NCBI RefSeq assembly: GCF_003315135.1
Contig: NZ_QNRK01000020.1
Coordinates: 1-64,000, forward strand
Reading direction: 5' to 3'
Source of the DNA: Roseiarcus fermentans
GTDB taxonomy: Bacteria > Pseudomonadota > Alphaproteobacteria > Rhizobiales > Beijerinckiaceae
DNA length: 64,000 nt
This document shows positions 42,883 to 52,046 of this stretch, in pieces. Position numbers and translations under genes: made by a program. Below the pieces are notes generated by a model, which saw nothing but the letters and a program-made list of their open reading frames with translations, was not told the origin of the DNA and ran no database searches. Position 1 is the first letter of the stretch; each line of letters starts with the position of its first letter.

Positions 42883-43746
42883 ATGCCGGACAGGCCGGAA
42901 AAATCCGTGGGGTCGGGCGCGTGCGCCCCGATCGCCGTCGTCCTCCCGCTCCTGGCCGGCCTCCTTTGCGGGCTCGGCGCGCCAGCGCGCGCGGCCGACC
43001 CGGCGCTCGAGGCCGCCGTCCACAATCCCGGGCGCAGCGCCAAATTCGTCGCGCGCGACGGCGCCCGCCATCCGTTCGAGGAACTCGCCTTCTTCGGCGT
43101 GACGCCGAGCGCGACGGTCGTCGAGATCTGGCCCGGGGGCGGGTACTGGACGGAGATTCTCGCGCCGCTCCTGCATGACCACGGGACGTACTATGTCGCG
43201 CTCGAAGGCAATCGCGCGAGCGAGACGGCGAACGCCGAGTCGGAAAAGCTCAACGCCGCATTCCGCCGGAAAATCGAGGGCGATCCGGCGACCTACAGTC
43301 GGATCCTGCCGACCGTGCTCGGCGTCGGCGAGACCGACGTCGCCCCGGCCGGGTCGGCGGACGTCGTCCTGACCTTTCGCAACCTGCACAACTGGCTCGC
43401 CGACGGCGCTGCGTCGGAAGCGCTGGCCGGGATCTATCGGGCGCTCAAACCGGGCGGCGTGCTCGGGATCGAGGAACATCGCGGCCAGCGCGACACGCCG
43501 CAGGACCCCAGGGCCGCCGACGGCTACGTCCGGCAGGACTACGCGATCGCGCTCGCCCAGAAGGCCGGCTTCGCGTTTGTCGCTGCATCGGAGATCGGCG
43601 CCAACCCGAAAGACACGGCCAACTGGCCGAAGGGCGTGTGGACCCTGCCGCCGACCTTCGCGCTCGGCGACCAGGACAAGGCGACCTACGCGGCGATCGG
43701 CGAGGCCGACAATTTCGTGCTGAAGTTCCGCAAGCCGGGTCCTTGA
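42883..43746 (+). CDS. Exported class I SAM-dependent methyltransferase-like protein
   Basis: A 287-residue protein with a signal peptide (IAVVLPLLAGLLCGLG, cleavage near ARA) followed by a Rossmann methyltransferase domain: VVEIWPGGGYWTEILAPLL is the SAM loop region and ALKPGGVLGIEEHR the later strand. Family members are found predicted in the periplasm, where SAM is not expected, so the activity is puzzling. Start ATG 42883 has GGAGGATAG close upstream. Confidence 0.82.
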   Translation: MPDRPEKSVGSGACAPIAVVLPLLAGLLCGLGAPARAADPALEAAVHNPGRSAKFVARDGARHPFEELAFFGVTPSATVVEIWPGGGYWTEILAPLLHDHGTYYVALEGNRASETANAESEKLNAAFRRKIEGDPATYSRILPTVLGVGETDVAPAGSADVVLTFRNLHNWLADGAASEALAGIYRALKPGGVLGIEEHRGQRDTPQDPRAADGYVRQDYAIALAQKAGFAFVAASEIGANPKDTANWPKGVWTLPPTFALGDQDKATYAAIGEADNFVLKFRKPGP

Positions 43747-43794
43747 CCGTGCGAGCGACGCGTTTGCGGACGTGCGGCCGGGACGGCCCGCGCT

Positions 43795-46005
43795 TCAGCG
43801 CGAGCCGCCCTGGGCCCGGAGGGCGATGCGCCGCACGGCGGCGAGCAGGGCCTCGACGTCCTCGGCGGTGTTGTAGAGCGCGAACGACGGCCTGACCGTG
43901 CTTTCGAGGCCGAACCGGCGCAGGATCGGCTGGGCGCAATGATGGCCGGCGCGCACGGCAATGCCTTCGCGGTCGAGCGCCTTGCCGACGTCCTCCGTCC
44001 GGCAGCCATCGACCACGAACGACACCACGCCCGCCCGCTCGCGCGGGCTTCCGACCAGACGAACTCCGGGAATCGCCGGCAGGCCCGCGACCGTCCGCTC
44101 GATCAGCGCGTGCTCGTGCGCCCCAATCGATTCCATCCCGATTCCGTCGAGATAGTCGATCGCCGCGCCCAGGCCGACCGCGTCGGCGATGTTGCCGGTG
44201 CCGGCCTCGAACCGCTCGGGCGAGCCCTGATAGACGGTGCGCTCGAAGGTCACGTCGGCGATCATGTTGCCGCCGCCCTGCCACGGCGGCATGGTCTCGA
44301 GGATCGCCTGCTTGCCGTAAAGAGCCCCGACGCCGGTCGGGGCGAACATCTTGTGGCCCGAGAGCACGAAGAAGTCGGCGTCGAGCGCCTGCACATCGGT
44401 GCGCCGATGCGCAACCGACTGCGCGCCGTCGACGACGACGACCGCGCCGTGGCGATGCGCCGCGGCGATCATCTCGCGCGCCGGCGTCACCGTGCCGAGC
44501 GCGTTCGACACCATCGTCAGCCCGACGATGCGCGTCTTCGGCCCGAGCAGCTTCTCGTATTCGTCGAGCAGGATGTCGCCATTGTCGTCGACCGGGGCGA
44601 CGCGCAGCCGCGCCCCGGTCTCGAGGCAGAGCTGCTGCCACGGCACGATGTTGGCGTGGTGCTCGAGCCACGTGACGACGATCTCGTCGCCCGCTTTCAC
44701 GTTGCGCCGGCCGTAAGACTGCGCGACGAGGTTGATCCCCTCGGTCGTCCCGCGGACGAACACGATCTCCTTCGTCGACGAAGCGTTGACGAACCTGCGC
44801 AGCTTGTCGCGCGCCGCCTCGTAGGCGTCGGTGGCGCGCGCCGCCAGCGTATGCGCGCCGCGATGCACGTTCGAGTTCTCGTGGGCGTAGAAGGCGGCGA
44901 GCCGGTCGATGACCGCTTGCGGCTTCTGCGTGGTGGCGCCGTTGTCGAGCCAGATCAGGCGTTTCCCATGCACCTTCTCCTGCAGGATCGGAAAATCGTT
45001 GCGGATCGTGGCGGCGTCGTAGGTCCTGACCCCGGAACTCGCCCCGGTGAAGACCGGCGCGATGGCGGGTGACGGGGCGGCTGCGGAAGCCGCCGTCGGC
45101 GGTGCGGTTGCAGCGTCGGCGTGGCGCAGGAGGCCGGCGTCAGCCGGCGCCGAAGTCTGTGGCGGCCCGCTCAGACTGCGCGGGACCGCGTCGAGATTCG
45201 TCGGCGTCGCGAAGGGCGAGGCGTCCGCAGGCGGAGCGGCGTAGCCGGTCGGGTCGTGGCCCTCTCCGAGGCGCAGGCCATTGGCGGTCGCGGCCGGGGC
45301 AGGGGAGCCTTCCGGGCCGAACGACGGCGCCGGCCGACCCGAAGCGGCGAGGGTCGAAGGCGGCGGCGCGACCGAGGACACCCGCGACACGTCGGCGGGA
45401 CCCGGCGCAGGCGCGCCCGAGGCGCCGAATCCCGGCGCCGCGAAGCCGACCGCCGGGACGGGGGCGAGCCCGGTCGCCGCGGCGAGGGCGGCGAGCGCCG
45501 CACTGAGATCGAGCGGCGCGGAGAACGGCGACACCGCGCCGGGCGTCGGGAAGCTTTCCGGGCTCGTCTCGACGGGCGTCGGCGACCGCTCGGCCGACTG
45601 GATCGGGTTAACGCGCGGGGCGGCGACGGCGGTCTGGGAGGCGGCAGGCGCCACCGCGCGCGACTGGGGCAAGGCGAAGGGCGAGGCCGAGCCCGCCGAC
45701 GCGCCGCCGAACGAACGGGCGGGGACCGACGAGGGAACGTTCGCGGCCGGTTCGACCGCGCCCATCGGCGGCTGGATCGGCGCCGCCGCCGCCACCGCGG
45801 TCGAGGTCGGCGCGGGGGCCGACCACGGCGCAGGCGGCGAGGCCGGGATCGCCGGCGGCGCCGCGGGGGCGCCGCCGCTCAGATCCTGAAAGAACGCGTT
45901 GGCGAGGCGTTCGATCGTGGCGACGTCGGGCAGAAACGCCCCCGCCGCCGCGGGTCCTGTCTCCGTAGCGGAGACCGGCGAACCCGTCAGATCAGGCGTA
46001 GTCAT
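43795..46005 (-). CDS. Encapsulated SufS-type cysteine desulfurase with disordered N-terminal cargo domain
   Basis: A 736-residue protein. Residues 1-326 are Ala/Pro/Ser-rich and predicted disordered. A short helix-like LPDVATIERLANAFFQDL lies near the start and three SPF motifs at about 108, 159 and 263. Residues 327-736 are a full PLP desulfurase with Asp526, PLP lysine Lys552 (SGHKMF) and the persulfide cysteine Cys690 (AGHHCAQP). It releases sulfur from cysteine as persulfide. The architecture and position after the shell gene match cargo of family 2A encapsulins, in which the disordered region targets the enzyme inside. Its start overlaps the shell gene by 14 bases. Confidence 0.93.
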   Translation of the reverse strand: MTTPDLTGSPVSATETGPAAAGAFLPDVATIERLANAFFQDLSGGAPAAPPAIPASPPAPWSAPAPTSTAVAAAAPIQPPMGAVEPAANVPSSVPARSFGGASAGSASPFALPQSRAVAPAASQTAVAAPRVNPIQSAERSPTPVETSPESFPTPGAVSPFSAPLDLSAALAALAAATGLAPVPAVGFAAPGFGASGAPAPGPADVSRVSSVAPPPSTLAASGRPAPSFGPEGSPAPAATANGLRLGEGHDPTGYAAPPADASPFATPTNLDAVPRSLSGPPQTSAPADAGLLRHADAATAPPTAASAAAPSPAIAPVFTGASSGVRTYDAATIRNDFPILQEKVHGKRLIWLDNGATTQKPQAVIDRLAAFYAHENSNVHRGAHTLAARATDAYEAARDKLRRFVNASSTKEIVFVRGTTEGINLVAQSYGRRNVKAGDEIVVTWLEHHANIVPWQQLCLETGARLRVAPVDDNGDILLDEYEKLLGPKTRIVGLTMVSNALGTVTPAREMIAAAHRHGAVVVVDGAQSVAHRRTDVQALDADFFVLSGHKMFAPTGVGALYGKQAILETMPPWQGGGNMIADVTFERTVYQGSPERFEAGTGNIADAVGLGAAIDYLDGIGMESIGAHEHALIERTVAGLPAIPGVRLVGSPRERAGVVSFVVDGCRTEDVGKALDREGIAVRAGHHCAQPILRRFGLESTVRPSFALYNTAEDVEALLAAVRRIALRAQGGSR

Positions 46006-46945
46006 GGGCGTATTCGGGATAGCGGCCGATCTCGACGCCCTCGAGCACCGCGAGCGCGTCGTCGGTCAACACCGCCAGCGAGCAGTAGAGCGAGATGAGG
46101 TAAGAGGCGATCGCCTTGCGGTTGATCCCCATGAACCGCACCGAAAGGCTCGGCGCCACTTCGCCGGGCACGCCCGGTTGGAACAGGCCGACCACCCCCT
46201 GCTTCTTCTCGCCGGTGCGGATCAACAGGATCGAGGTCGTCTCCGAGCCGTTCGACCCGTCGATCTTCACCTTGTCCGACGGTACGAGCGGAACGCCGCG
46301 CCAGGTGAGAAACGGCGCGCCGAACAGAGTGACGGTCGGCGGCGGGACGCCGCGGCGGGTGCATTCGCGGCCGAAGGCTGCAATGGCGCGCGGATGGGCG
46401 AGGAAGAACCCCGGCTCCTTCCACACCTTGGTGAGCAGTTCGTCGAGGTCGTCCGGCGTCGGCGGTCCCTTCCGGGTGCGGATCCGCTGCGACGGCGCGG
46501 CGCTCGCGAGAAGGCCGTATTCGGCGTTGTTGATCAGCTCGCTCTCCTGACGCTCCTTCACCTTCTCGATCAGCAGCCGCAGTTGCTCCTGCACCTGGTC
46601 GAACGGCTGGCTGTAGAGGTCGGAGACGCGGGTCTGCACGTCGAGAACGGTGGTCACCGCCTTGAGGAAGTACTCGCGCGGCGTGTCGACGTAGTCGACA
46701 TAGGTCTCCGGCAGGTCAGGGTTGGCGTCGCGCGGCGGGCTGCACTCGACGTCGGCAGGCCTTCCCTCGCCAGCCTCCCGGACTTCGTTGCGGCGAAAGA
46801 TGCCGGCCTCGACCGGCGTCCAGGTCAGGAAATTGACCAGCCACCGCGGCGTGATGCCGCCCCACTGCGCCCGCGTCTTCGTCGCGTTGGCAAGCTGCCG
46901 CGCGGCGCTTTCGCTCAGCGTCCGTCGTTCCACCTCGTCCACCAT
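45992..46945 (-). CDS. Family 2A encapsulin nanocompartment shell protein (SrpI-like)
   Basis: A 317-residue HK97-fold shell protein, the normal length for family 2A. ARQLANATKTRAQWGGITPRWL at the N-terminus (two segments), YVDYVDTPREYF, LLTKVWKEPGFFLAHPRAIA and the C-terminal VRFMGINRKAIASYLISLY are close to cyanobacterial SrpI. Sixty copies are expected to form a roughly 25-nm icosahedral shell. The partner is the adjacent cysteine desulfurase. The promoter has a perfect TATAAT (47013-47008, minus strand) and overlaps a weak copy of the sulfur-island palindrome. Confidence 0.95.
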   Translation of the reverse strand: MVDEVERRTLSESAARQLANATKTRAQWGGITPRWLVNFLTWTPVEAGIFRRNEVREAGEGRPADVECSPPRDANPDLPETYVDYVDTPREYFLKAVTTVLDVQTRVSDLYSQPFDQVQEQLRLLIEKVKERQESELINNAEYGLLASAAPSQRIRTRKGPPTPDDLDELLTKVWKEPGFFLAHPRAIAAFGRECTRRGVPPPTVTLFGAPFLTWRGVPLVPSDKVKIDGSNGSETTSILLIRTGEKKQGVVGLFQPGVPGEVAPSLSVRFMGINRKAIASYLISLYCSLAVLTDDALAVLEGVEIGRYPEYAHDYA

Positions 46946-47007
46946 GTCCCAGCCTCGTTCGTGCTTGTTTCGATCGCTCGTCGTCGCGCCGGAGTCGTCC
47001 TCCGATC

Positions 47008-47030
47008 ATTATAGACTATTACGATAGACG
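47008..47030 (-). promoter_or_regulatory. Encapsulin promoter with weak sulfur-box copy (site E)
   Basis: TATAAT on the minus strand at 47013-47008 is a good -10 box, 63 bases before the encapsulin ATG. The best alignment to the island palindrome is TATAGACTAT and ACGATAGACG around T47020 (about 6 of 10 per half). Separately, the half-site AGTCTATAAT (47017-47008, minus strand) matches 9 of 10. Weaker than sites A-D, but in the right place. Confidence 0.45.
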
Positions 47031-47185
47031 TTATTCCGATCGGACTGTCAATCCGCCGTGTGGGCCTGCGGCTCGGCTGTCGCGGACCTCGAGCCTGCAT
47101 TCGCAGCCGCGGATACCGTTCTTGCGAACCGATGGGTCCGGCGGTCGCTGGTCGTCCCGGCGGCGTCGGCGTGTTCGGCAGAACT

Positions 47186-47215
47186 AGTTGACAAAGTTAG
47201 TAGACTTAGTATTTT
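47186..47215 (+). promoter_or_regulatory. ssu operon promoter with sulfur-box palindrome (site A)
   Basis: A sigma-70-like promoter, TTGACA (47188-47193), 16 bases, TATTTT (47210-47215), stands upstream of ssuA. Over its -35 and spacer lies the palindrome AGTTGACAAA, G, TTAGTAGACT (47186-47206), the best copy of the repeated element. Overlap with the -35 box suggests repression. Confidence 0.7.
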
Positions 47216-47240
47216 GCTGCGCTCGAGATTGGGGAATCCG

Positions 47241-48188
47241 ATGAACCGCAGAGCTTTTCTGTCATTCTCCGCCGCGCTCGCCGCCTTCGGCCCGCGCCTG
47301 GCGTCCGCCGAGCCCATCAAGGAGCTGCGCATCGGCTACCAGAAGACTGGCCAATTGCTCGTGGTGAAGGCGCGCAAGCTGGTCGAGCAGCGCTTCGAGC
47401 CCGAGGGCGTTTCGGTGCGCTGGATCGAGTTTCCTTCCGGCCCGCCGCTGCTCGAGGCGCTGAACGCAGGCTCGATCGACTACGGCTACACCGGCGACGC
47501 GCCGCCGATCTTCGCACAAGCCGCGCACGCGGCGATCCGCTACGTCGGCGCGATCCCGGCGCGCGGCTACGGGCAGGCAATCCTCGTGCAGAAGGACTCC
47601 CCGCTCCATTCGCTCGCTGACCTGAAAGGCAAGAAGGTCGCGGTCGCAAAGGGGTCGAGCGCCCACAATCTGCTGGTCACGGCGCTGGAGAGCGCCAAAA
47701 TCCCCTGGAGCGACATCACGCCGGTCTACCTCGCGCCCGCCGACGCGGCCAGCGCCTTCGCCCGCGGCTCGGTCGACGCCTGGTCGATCTGGGATCCGTT
47801 CTTCGCCATCGCGGAATTGAAGCAGAACGCGCGGCCCCTGCCGATCGACCCGGCGGCGACCCTGCAAAACAGCTTCTTCCTCGCCAATCGCGCCGTCCTC
47901 GCCGCCCATCCCGACGTCATCGCGGGCGTCAACGCCGATGTCGCCGCGGCGACCGCATGGGCTGCGGCCCACCGCGACGACGTCGCCGAATTGTTCGCGG
48001 AGGCGAGCGGCGTCGATCTCGCCGCGCAGCAAAGGGCTGTCGCGCGCGCCGAGTTCACCTTCAGCGGCGTGACCGACAGGGTCGTTGCGGAACAACAGGC
48101 GGTCGCCGACCGGTTCCAGCGCCTCGGCCTGATCCCCGCGCCGATCGTCGTGCGCGACATCGTCTGGGACGGCAAGTCCAGCTCCTGA
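47241..48188 (+). CDS. ssuA: Aliphatic sulfonate ABC transporter substrate-binding protein
   Basis: A 315-residue periplasmic binding protein with a signal ([17 protein letters not shown], cleaved near ASA). [37 protein letters not shown] and [12 protein letters not shown] are hallmarks of SsuA. It captures alkanesulfonates for import by the permease and ATPase encoded downstream. ATG 47241 follows GGGGA. It is the first gene of a five-gene operon whose promoter carries sulfur-box site A, and it diverges from the encapsulin gene. Confidence 0.93.
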   Translation: MNRRAFLSFSAALAAFGPRLASAEPIKELRIGYQKTGQLLVVKARKLVEQRFEPEGVSVRWIEFPSGPPLLEALNAGSIDYGYTGDAPPIFAQAAHAAIRYVGAIPARGYGQAILVQKDSPLHSLADLKGKKVAVAKGSSAHNLLVTALESAKIPWSDITPVYLAPADAASAFARGSVDAWSIWDPFFAIAELKQNARPLPIDPAATLQNSFFLANRAVLAAHPDVIAGVNADVAAATAWAAAHRDDVAELFAEASGVDLAAQQRAVARAEFTFSGVTDRVVAEQQAVADRFQRLGLIPAPIVVRDIVWDGKSSS

Positions 48189-48211
48189 TCCTCGTCCGAA
48201 GGAACGCCCGC

Positions 48212-49366
48212 ATGCCTAACTCCGAAAAGCCGCTCGACCTGTTCTGGTTCATCCCGGTCACAGGCGACGGCTCTTACCTCGGCACCGACGTCGGCAATCG
48301 CGCGGCCGATTTCTCCTATCTCAAGCAGATCGCGGAGGCTGCGGACCGCCTCGGCTTCGGCGGCGCGCTGATCCCGGTCGGGTCGCATTGCGAGGATCCC
48401 TGGATTGTCGCTGCGGCGCTCGCCACGCACACCGAGCGGTTGCGCCTGCTCGCGGCGTTGCGGCCGGGACTCGCCACGCCGACCCATTGGGCGCGGCAGG
48501 CGGCGGCGCTCGACCGCATCAGCAACGGCCGCTTTCTCGTCAATCTGGTGGCCGGGGGCGAAGCGAAAGAGCTCGCCGGCGACGGCATTTTCCTGTCGCA
48601 CGACGAGCGCTACGCCCACGCCGCCGAGTTCCTGACCATCTTCCGCCGGCTGCTCGCCGGCGAGACCGTCGATTTCGAGGGCCGCCACCAGAAGGTCAAC
48701 GGCGCGCGCCTGCTGTTCCCGCCAGTGCAGAAGCCGCTGCCGATCTGGTTCGGCGGTTCCTCCGAGGCCGCGCACCACCTCGCGGCGACGCAGACCGACG
48801 TCTACCTGACCTGGGGGGAGCCGGTGGAGGCGGTGCGGGAGAAGATCGACGACGTGCGCGCCCGCGCCGCCGCCAGGGGACGCGCGGTGAAATTCGGCCT
48901 GCGCATCCACATCATCGTGCGCGAGACCGAGGACGAGGCGTGGCGCGTCGCCAACCGGCTGATCGCGCATCTCAGCGACGAAGCGATCGCGGCGGCCCAG
49001 CGCAAGCTCGGCGAGGAATCCGATTCGGTCGGCCAGAAGCGCATGGTGGCGCTGCACGGCGGCGGCAAGCGCGACAGGCTGGAGATCGCGCCGAACCTCT
49101 GGGCGGGCATCGGACTGGTGCGCCGCGGGGCCGGCACGGCGCTGGTCGGCGATCCCAAGACGGTCGCGGCGCGCCTGCGCGAATACCAGGCGCTCGGGAT
49201 CGATACCGTCATCGCCTCCGGCTATCCGCATCTCGAGGAGGCCTACAAGGTCGCCGAGCTGCTGTTTCCCGAACTCGGCATTTCGGCGCCGGGCCGTCTC
49301 TCTCACGGAACCGCGCCGGGCGAGTTCGGCGTCGGCGCCTTCAGGCCCGCCGCCGCCGCCGAGTGA
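48212..49366 (+). CDS. ssuD: FMNH2-dependent alkanesulfonate monooxygenase
   Basis: A 384-residue luciferase-like monooxygenase of the size of known SsuD. It cleaves alkanesulfonates to aldehyde and sulfite using FMNH2 and oxygen. [18 protein letters not shown] at the N-terminus, [12 protein letters not shown] and [16 protein letters not shown] at the C-terminus are diagnostic. ATG 48212 follows GAAGGAA. The reduced flavin could come from the flavin reductase at 60434-61039, as no SsuE is adjacent. Confidence 0.95.
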   Translation: MPNSEKPLDLFWFIPVTGDGSYLGTDVGNRAADFSYLKQIAEAADRLGFGGALIPVGSHCEDPWIVAAALATHTERLRLLAALRPGLATPTHWARQAAALDRISNGRFLVNLVAGGEAKELAGDGIFLSHDERYAHAAEFLTIFRRLLAGETVDFEGRHQKVNGARLLFPPVQKPLPIWFGGSSEAAHHLAATQTDVYLTWGEPVEAVREKIDDVRARAAARGRAVKFGLRIHIIVRETEDEAWRVANRLIAHLSDEAIAAAQRKLGEESDSVGQKRMVALHGGGKRDRLEIAPNLWAGIGLVRRGAGTALVGDPKTVAARLREYQALGIDTVIASGYPHLEEAYKVAELLFPELGISAPGRLSHGTAPGEFGVGAFRPAAAAE

Positions 49367-49449
49367 CGGGAGCGCATGGGCCGCCGCCGACTCCTCCGGG
49401 GCGGCGGCCCATGCGAACCGTCTCCGATCCGACTTGGTGAGGAAAGTCC

Positions 49450-50280
49450 ATGACCGACGCAACCGCCGCTCCGCTCGAACGCCTTCGCGCCCGCCCCTCG
49501 CCGGGGCGGCCGTTCGGCTGGCGACTCTCCGGCGCCTATGGATGGATCGCGCCGGCGCTGCTCGTCGCGCTCTGGCAGGCGGGCTCGAGCCTCGGGTTCA
49601 TCGCCGACACGGTGCTGCCGTCGCCCGCGTCCGTCGTCGCCGCCGCCTGGCGCCTCACCCGCTCGGGCGAACTGGCTTCGAACATCGGCGTCAGCTTCCT
49701 CCGGGCGATGGCGGGTCTCGCTGTCGGCGGCGCGATCGGCCTCGTCTTCGGCTTCGCCAACGGGTTGTCGAAAGTCTCGGAGGGCTTGTCGGATTCGACG
49801 CTGCAGATGGTGCGCAACATCCCGCACCTCGCGCTGATCCCGCTGGTCATCGTCTGGTTCGGCATCGACGAGGGCGCAAAGCTGTTCCTGGTCTCGCTCG
49901 GCGTGTTCTTCCCGGTCTACGTCAACACCCTGCACGGGGTGCGGTCGGTCGATCCCCAGCTGATCGAGATGGCGAAAAGCTACGGCATGCCGCGCGCCGC
50001 GCTCTTTCGTCGCGTGATCCTGCCGGGCGCGCTGCCGTCGATCTTCGTCGGCCTGCGCTATGCGCTGGGCGTCATGTGGCTGACCCTGATCGTCGCCGAG
50101 ACGATCGCGGCGCAGTCGGGGGTCGGCTACATGGCCATGCAGGCGCGCGAGTTCATGATGACCGACGTCGTCGTGCTGTCGATCCTGATCTACGCCCTGC
50201 TCGGCAAGCTGGCCGACGTCGCCACCCGGCTCCTCGAAGGCTTCTGCCTGCCGTGGCATCCGGCCTATCGCAGGGCGTGA
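49450..50280 (+). CDS. ssuC: Aliphatic sulfonate ABC transporter permease
   Basis: A 276-residue inner-membrane permease with about six helices. The EAA loop that contacts the ATPase is [35 protein letters not shown] is typical of the SsuC/TauC branch. It partners with SsuB (50288-51082) and SsuA. ATG 49450 follows GAGGAAAG. An 83-base gap separates it from ssuD. Confidence 0.94.
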   Translation: MTDATAAPLERLRARPSPGRPFGWRLSGAYGWIAPALLVALWQAGSSLGFIADTVLPSPASVVAAAWRLTRSGELASNIGVSFLRAMAGLAVGGAIGLVFGFANGLSKVSEGLSDSTLQMVRNIPHLALIPLVIVWFGIDEGAKLFLVSLGVFFPVYVNTLHGVRSVDPQLIEMAKSYGMPRAALFRRVILPGALPSIFVGLRYALGVMWLTLIVAETIAAQSGVGYMAMQAREFMMTDVVVLSILIYALLGKLADVATRLLEGFCLPWHPAYRRA

Positions 50281-50287
50281 GGCGCCC

Positions 50288-51082
50288 ATGAACGCGACCG
50301 CGCTCGCGGCCTCTCGATCCGGCGGGTCGCCCTCTGCGGCGGGCGCGGAGGTCGAGGCGCGCGCAATCCGAAGAACCTTCGGCGACACGACGGTGCTGCG
50401 CGGCCTCGATTTCCGCGCGCCCGCGGGCGCGTTCGTCGCGGTCGTCGGACGCAGCGGCTGCGGCAAGAGCACGCTCCTGCGGCTCATCGCCGGACTCGAC
50501 GCGCCCGACGGCGGCTCGGTCACGATCGCCGGCCGGCCGCTGGCGGATGCGAGCGACCAGGCCCGCGTGATGTTCCAGGAGCCGCGGCTCTTGCCGTGGG
50601 CGAGCGTGCTCGCCAACGTCGAGGTCGGGCTCGGCGCCGAACGCGACGCGCCCGGGCGGCGCGAGCGCGCGCTCGCCGCGCTGGCGTCGGTCGGGCTCGC
50701 CGATCGGGCGGCGGACTGGCCGGCGACGCTGTCGGGCGGGCAGCGCCAGCGCGTCGCGCTCGCCCGCGCCCTCGTCAGCCGGCCGCGGGTGCTCGCGCTC
50801 GACGAGCCGCTGGGCGCGCTCGACGCGCTGACCCGGATCGAGATGCAGCGCCTGCTCGAAAGCGCGTGGCTGCGCGACGGCTTCACTGCGGTTCTGGTGA
50901 CCCACGACGTCGCCGAGGCGGTCGCGCTCGCCGATCGCATCGTGCTGATCGAGCGCGGCGCGATCGCGCTCGACGTCGGCGTGCCGCTCGCCCGGCCGCG
51001 CCATCGCGGCGCGGCGGAGTTCGGCCGCCTCGAAGAAGCGATCCTCGCGCGTCTCCTCGGCGACCCGGCGCCCGAGCCCTGA
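50288..51082 (+). CDS. ssuB: Aliphatic sulfonate ABC transporter ATP-binding protein
   Basis: A 264-residue ABC ATPase: Walker [14 protein letters not shown]-loop [11 protein letters not shown], signature [15 protein letters not shown], Walker [13 protein letters not shown] and the H-loop [14 protein letters not shown]. It powers the sulfonate importer. The short spacing to ssuC (seven bases) supports one operon. Confidence 0.94.
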   Translation: MNATALAASRSGGSPSAAGAEVEARAIRRTFGDTTVLRGLDFRAPAGAFVAVVGRSGCGKSTLLRLIAGLDAPDGGSVTIAGRPLADASDQARVMFQEPRLLPWASVLANVEVGLGAERDAPGRRERALAALASVGLADRAADWPATLSGGQRQRVALARALVSRPRVLALDEPLGALDALTRIEMQRLLESAWLRDGFTAVLVTHDVAEAVALADRIVLIERGAIALDVGVPLARPRHRGAAEFGRLEEAILARLLGDPAPEP

Positions 51083-51112
51083 CGACCTTTTGGCAAACTG
51101 GAAACAATCCGA

Positions 51113-52030
51113 ATGTCCTTCTACCGCGATCACAAAGACAAGACCGCGCTCGAGCTGTGGAACGAGCGCGCGCTCGCCCCTTACCGGACGATCCGCGTGA
51201 CGCCGATCGCGCCGGCGCTCGGCGCAGAGATCGACGGCGTCGACCTGACGCAGGCGATCCCGCCGGAGCAACTCGCCGAGATCCGGCGCGCGAGCGCAGA
51301 GCGGCTCGTCCTGGTGTTCCGAAACCAGCGCCTCTGCGTGGACGACCAGAAGCGGTTCGCCGGCCATTTCGGCCGCCTGCACCAGCATGTGCTGGCGTCC
51401 TCGTCGCTGATCGCCGGCGCAAGTCGGGACCCCGAGGTGCTCGCCTGGAGGACCGGTCGGGAGTCCCGCTACACCGCCGGCGACGCCTGGCATCACGACG
51501 TCAGCTGCGACCAGGAGCCGATCCGCGCCTCCTTTCTCTACGTCGAGAAAACGCCGGAGATCGGCGGCGGCGACACGCTGTTCGTCAACAACTACCTCGC
51601 CTATGAATCGCTCTCGGGCCCGCTGCGCACGTTCATCGACGGACTGACCGCGGTGCACGACGGCGCCAACGCCTGGACCGCGGGCTATGGCGCCAAACCC
51701 CAGCCCGGGCGCAATTTTCCGACCGCCGAGCATCCGGTCGCGCCCATCCATCCCGCGACCGGGCGCCGCTTCCTGTTCGTCAATTCGACCTTCACCACCC
51801 ATATCCCGCAGCTCACGCGCTGGGAGAGCGACGCGCTGCTCGAGCTGCTCGTCCGCCACGTCGAACGCCATGTCGCCTTCCAGGCGCGCGTCGCCTGGAC
51901 GCCGAACACGCTGACCTTCTGGGACAACTGGGCGGTCCAGCATCACGCGGTGTGGGACTACTATCCGTTCGAGCGCTGGGGGGCGCGCGTCTCGGCCTAC
52001 GACGGCGCGCCGCGCGCTTCGCTGCAATAG
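51113..52030 (+). CDS. TauD/TfdA-family alpha-ketoglutarate-dependent dioxygenase
   Basis: A 305-residue Fe(II)/alpha-ketoglutarate dioxygenase. The metal-binding HxD is in AWHHDVS, the distal His in WAVQHHAVWDYYP and the ketoglutarate-binding Arg in RWGARVS. In this operon it should hydroxylate a sulfonate or sulfate ester so that sulfite or sulfate is released. Taurine is the best-known substrate of the family, but alkylsulfatases (AtsK) look similar. It begins 30 bases after ssuB. Confidence 0.9.
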   Translation: MSFYRDHKDKTALELWNERALAPYRTIRVTPIAPALGAEIDGVDLTQAIPPEQLAEIRRASAERLVLVFRNQRLCVDDQKRFAGHFGRLHQHVLASSSLIAGASRDPEVLAWRTGRESRYTAGDAWHHDVSCDQEPIRASFLYVEKTPEIGGGDTLFVNNYLAYESLSGPLRTFIDGLTAVHDGANAWTAGYGAKPQPGRNFPTAEHPVAPIHPATGRRFLFVNSTFTTHIPQLTRWESDALLELLVRHVERHVAFQARVAWTPNTLTFWDNWAVQHHAVWDYYPFERWGARVSAYDGAPRASLQ

Positions 52031-52046
52031 GAACGCGGCGGTCGGG

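Noticed and set aside
43795-46005. Reading the desulfurase as a general SUF-pathway SufS
   Set aside because: No sufBCD/E genes are adjacent, and the long disordered N-terminus and shell neighbour indicate encapsulin cargo instead.
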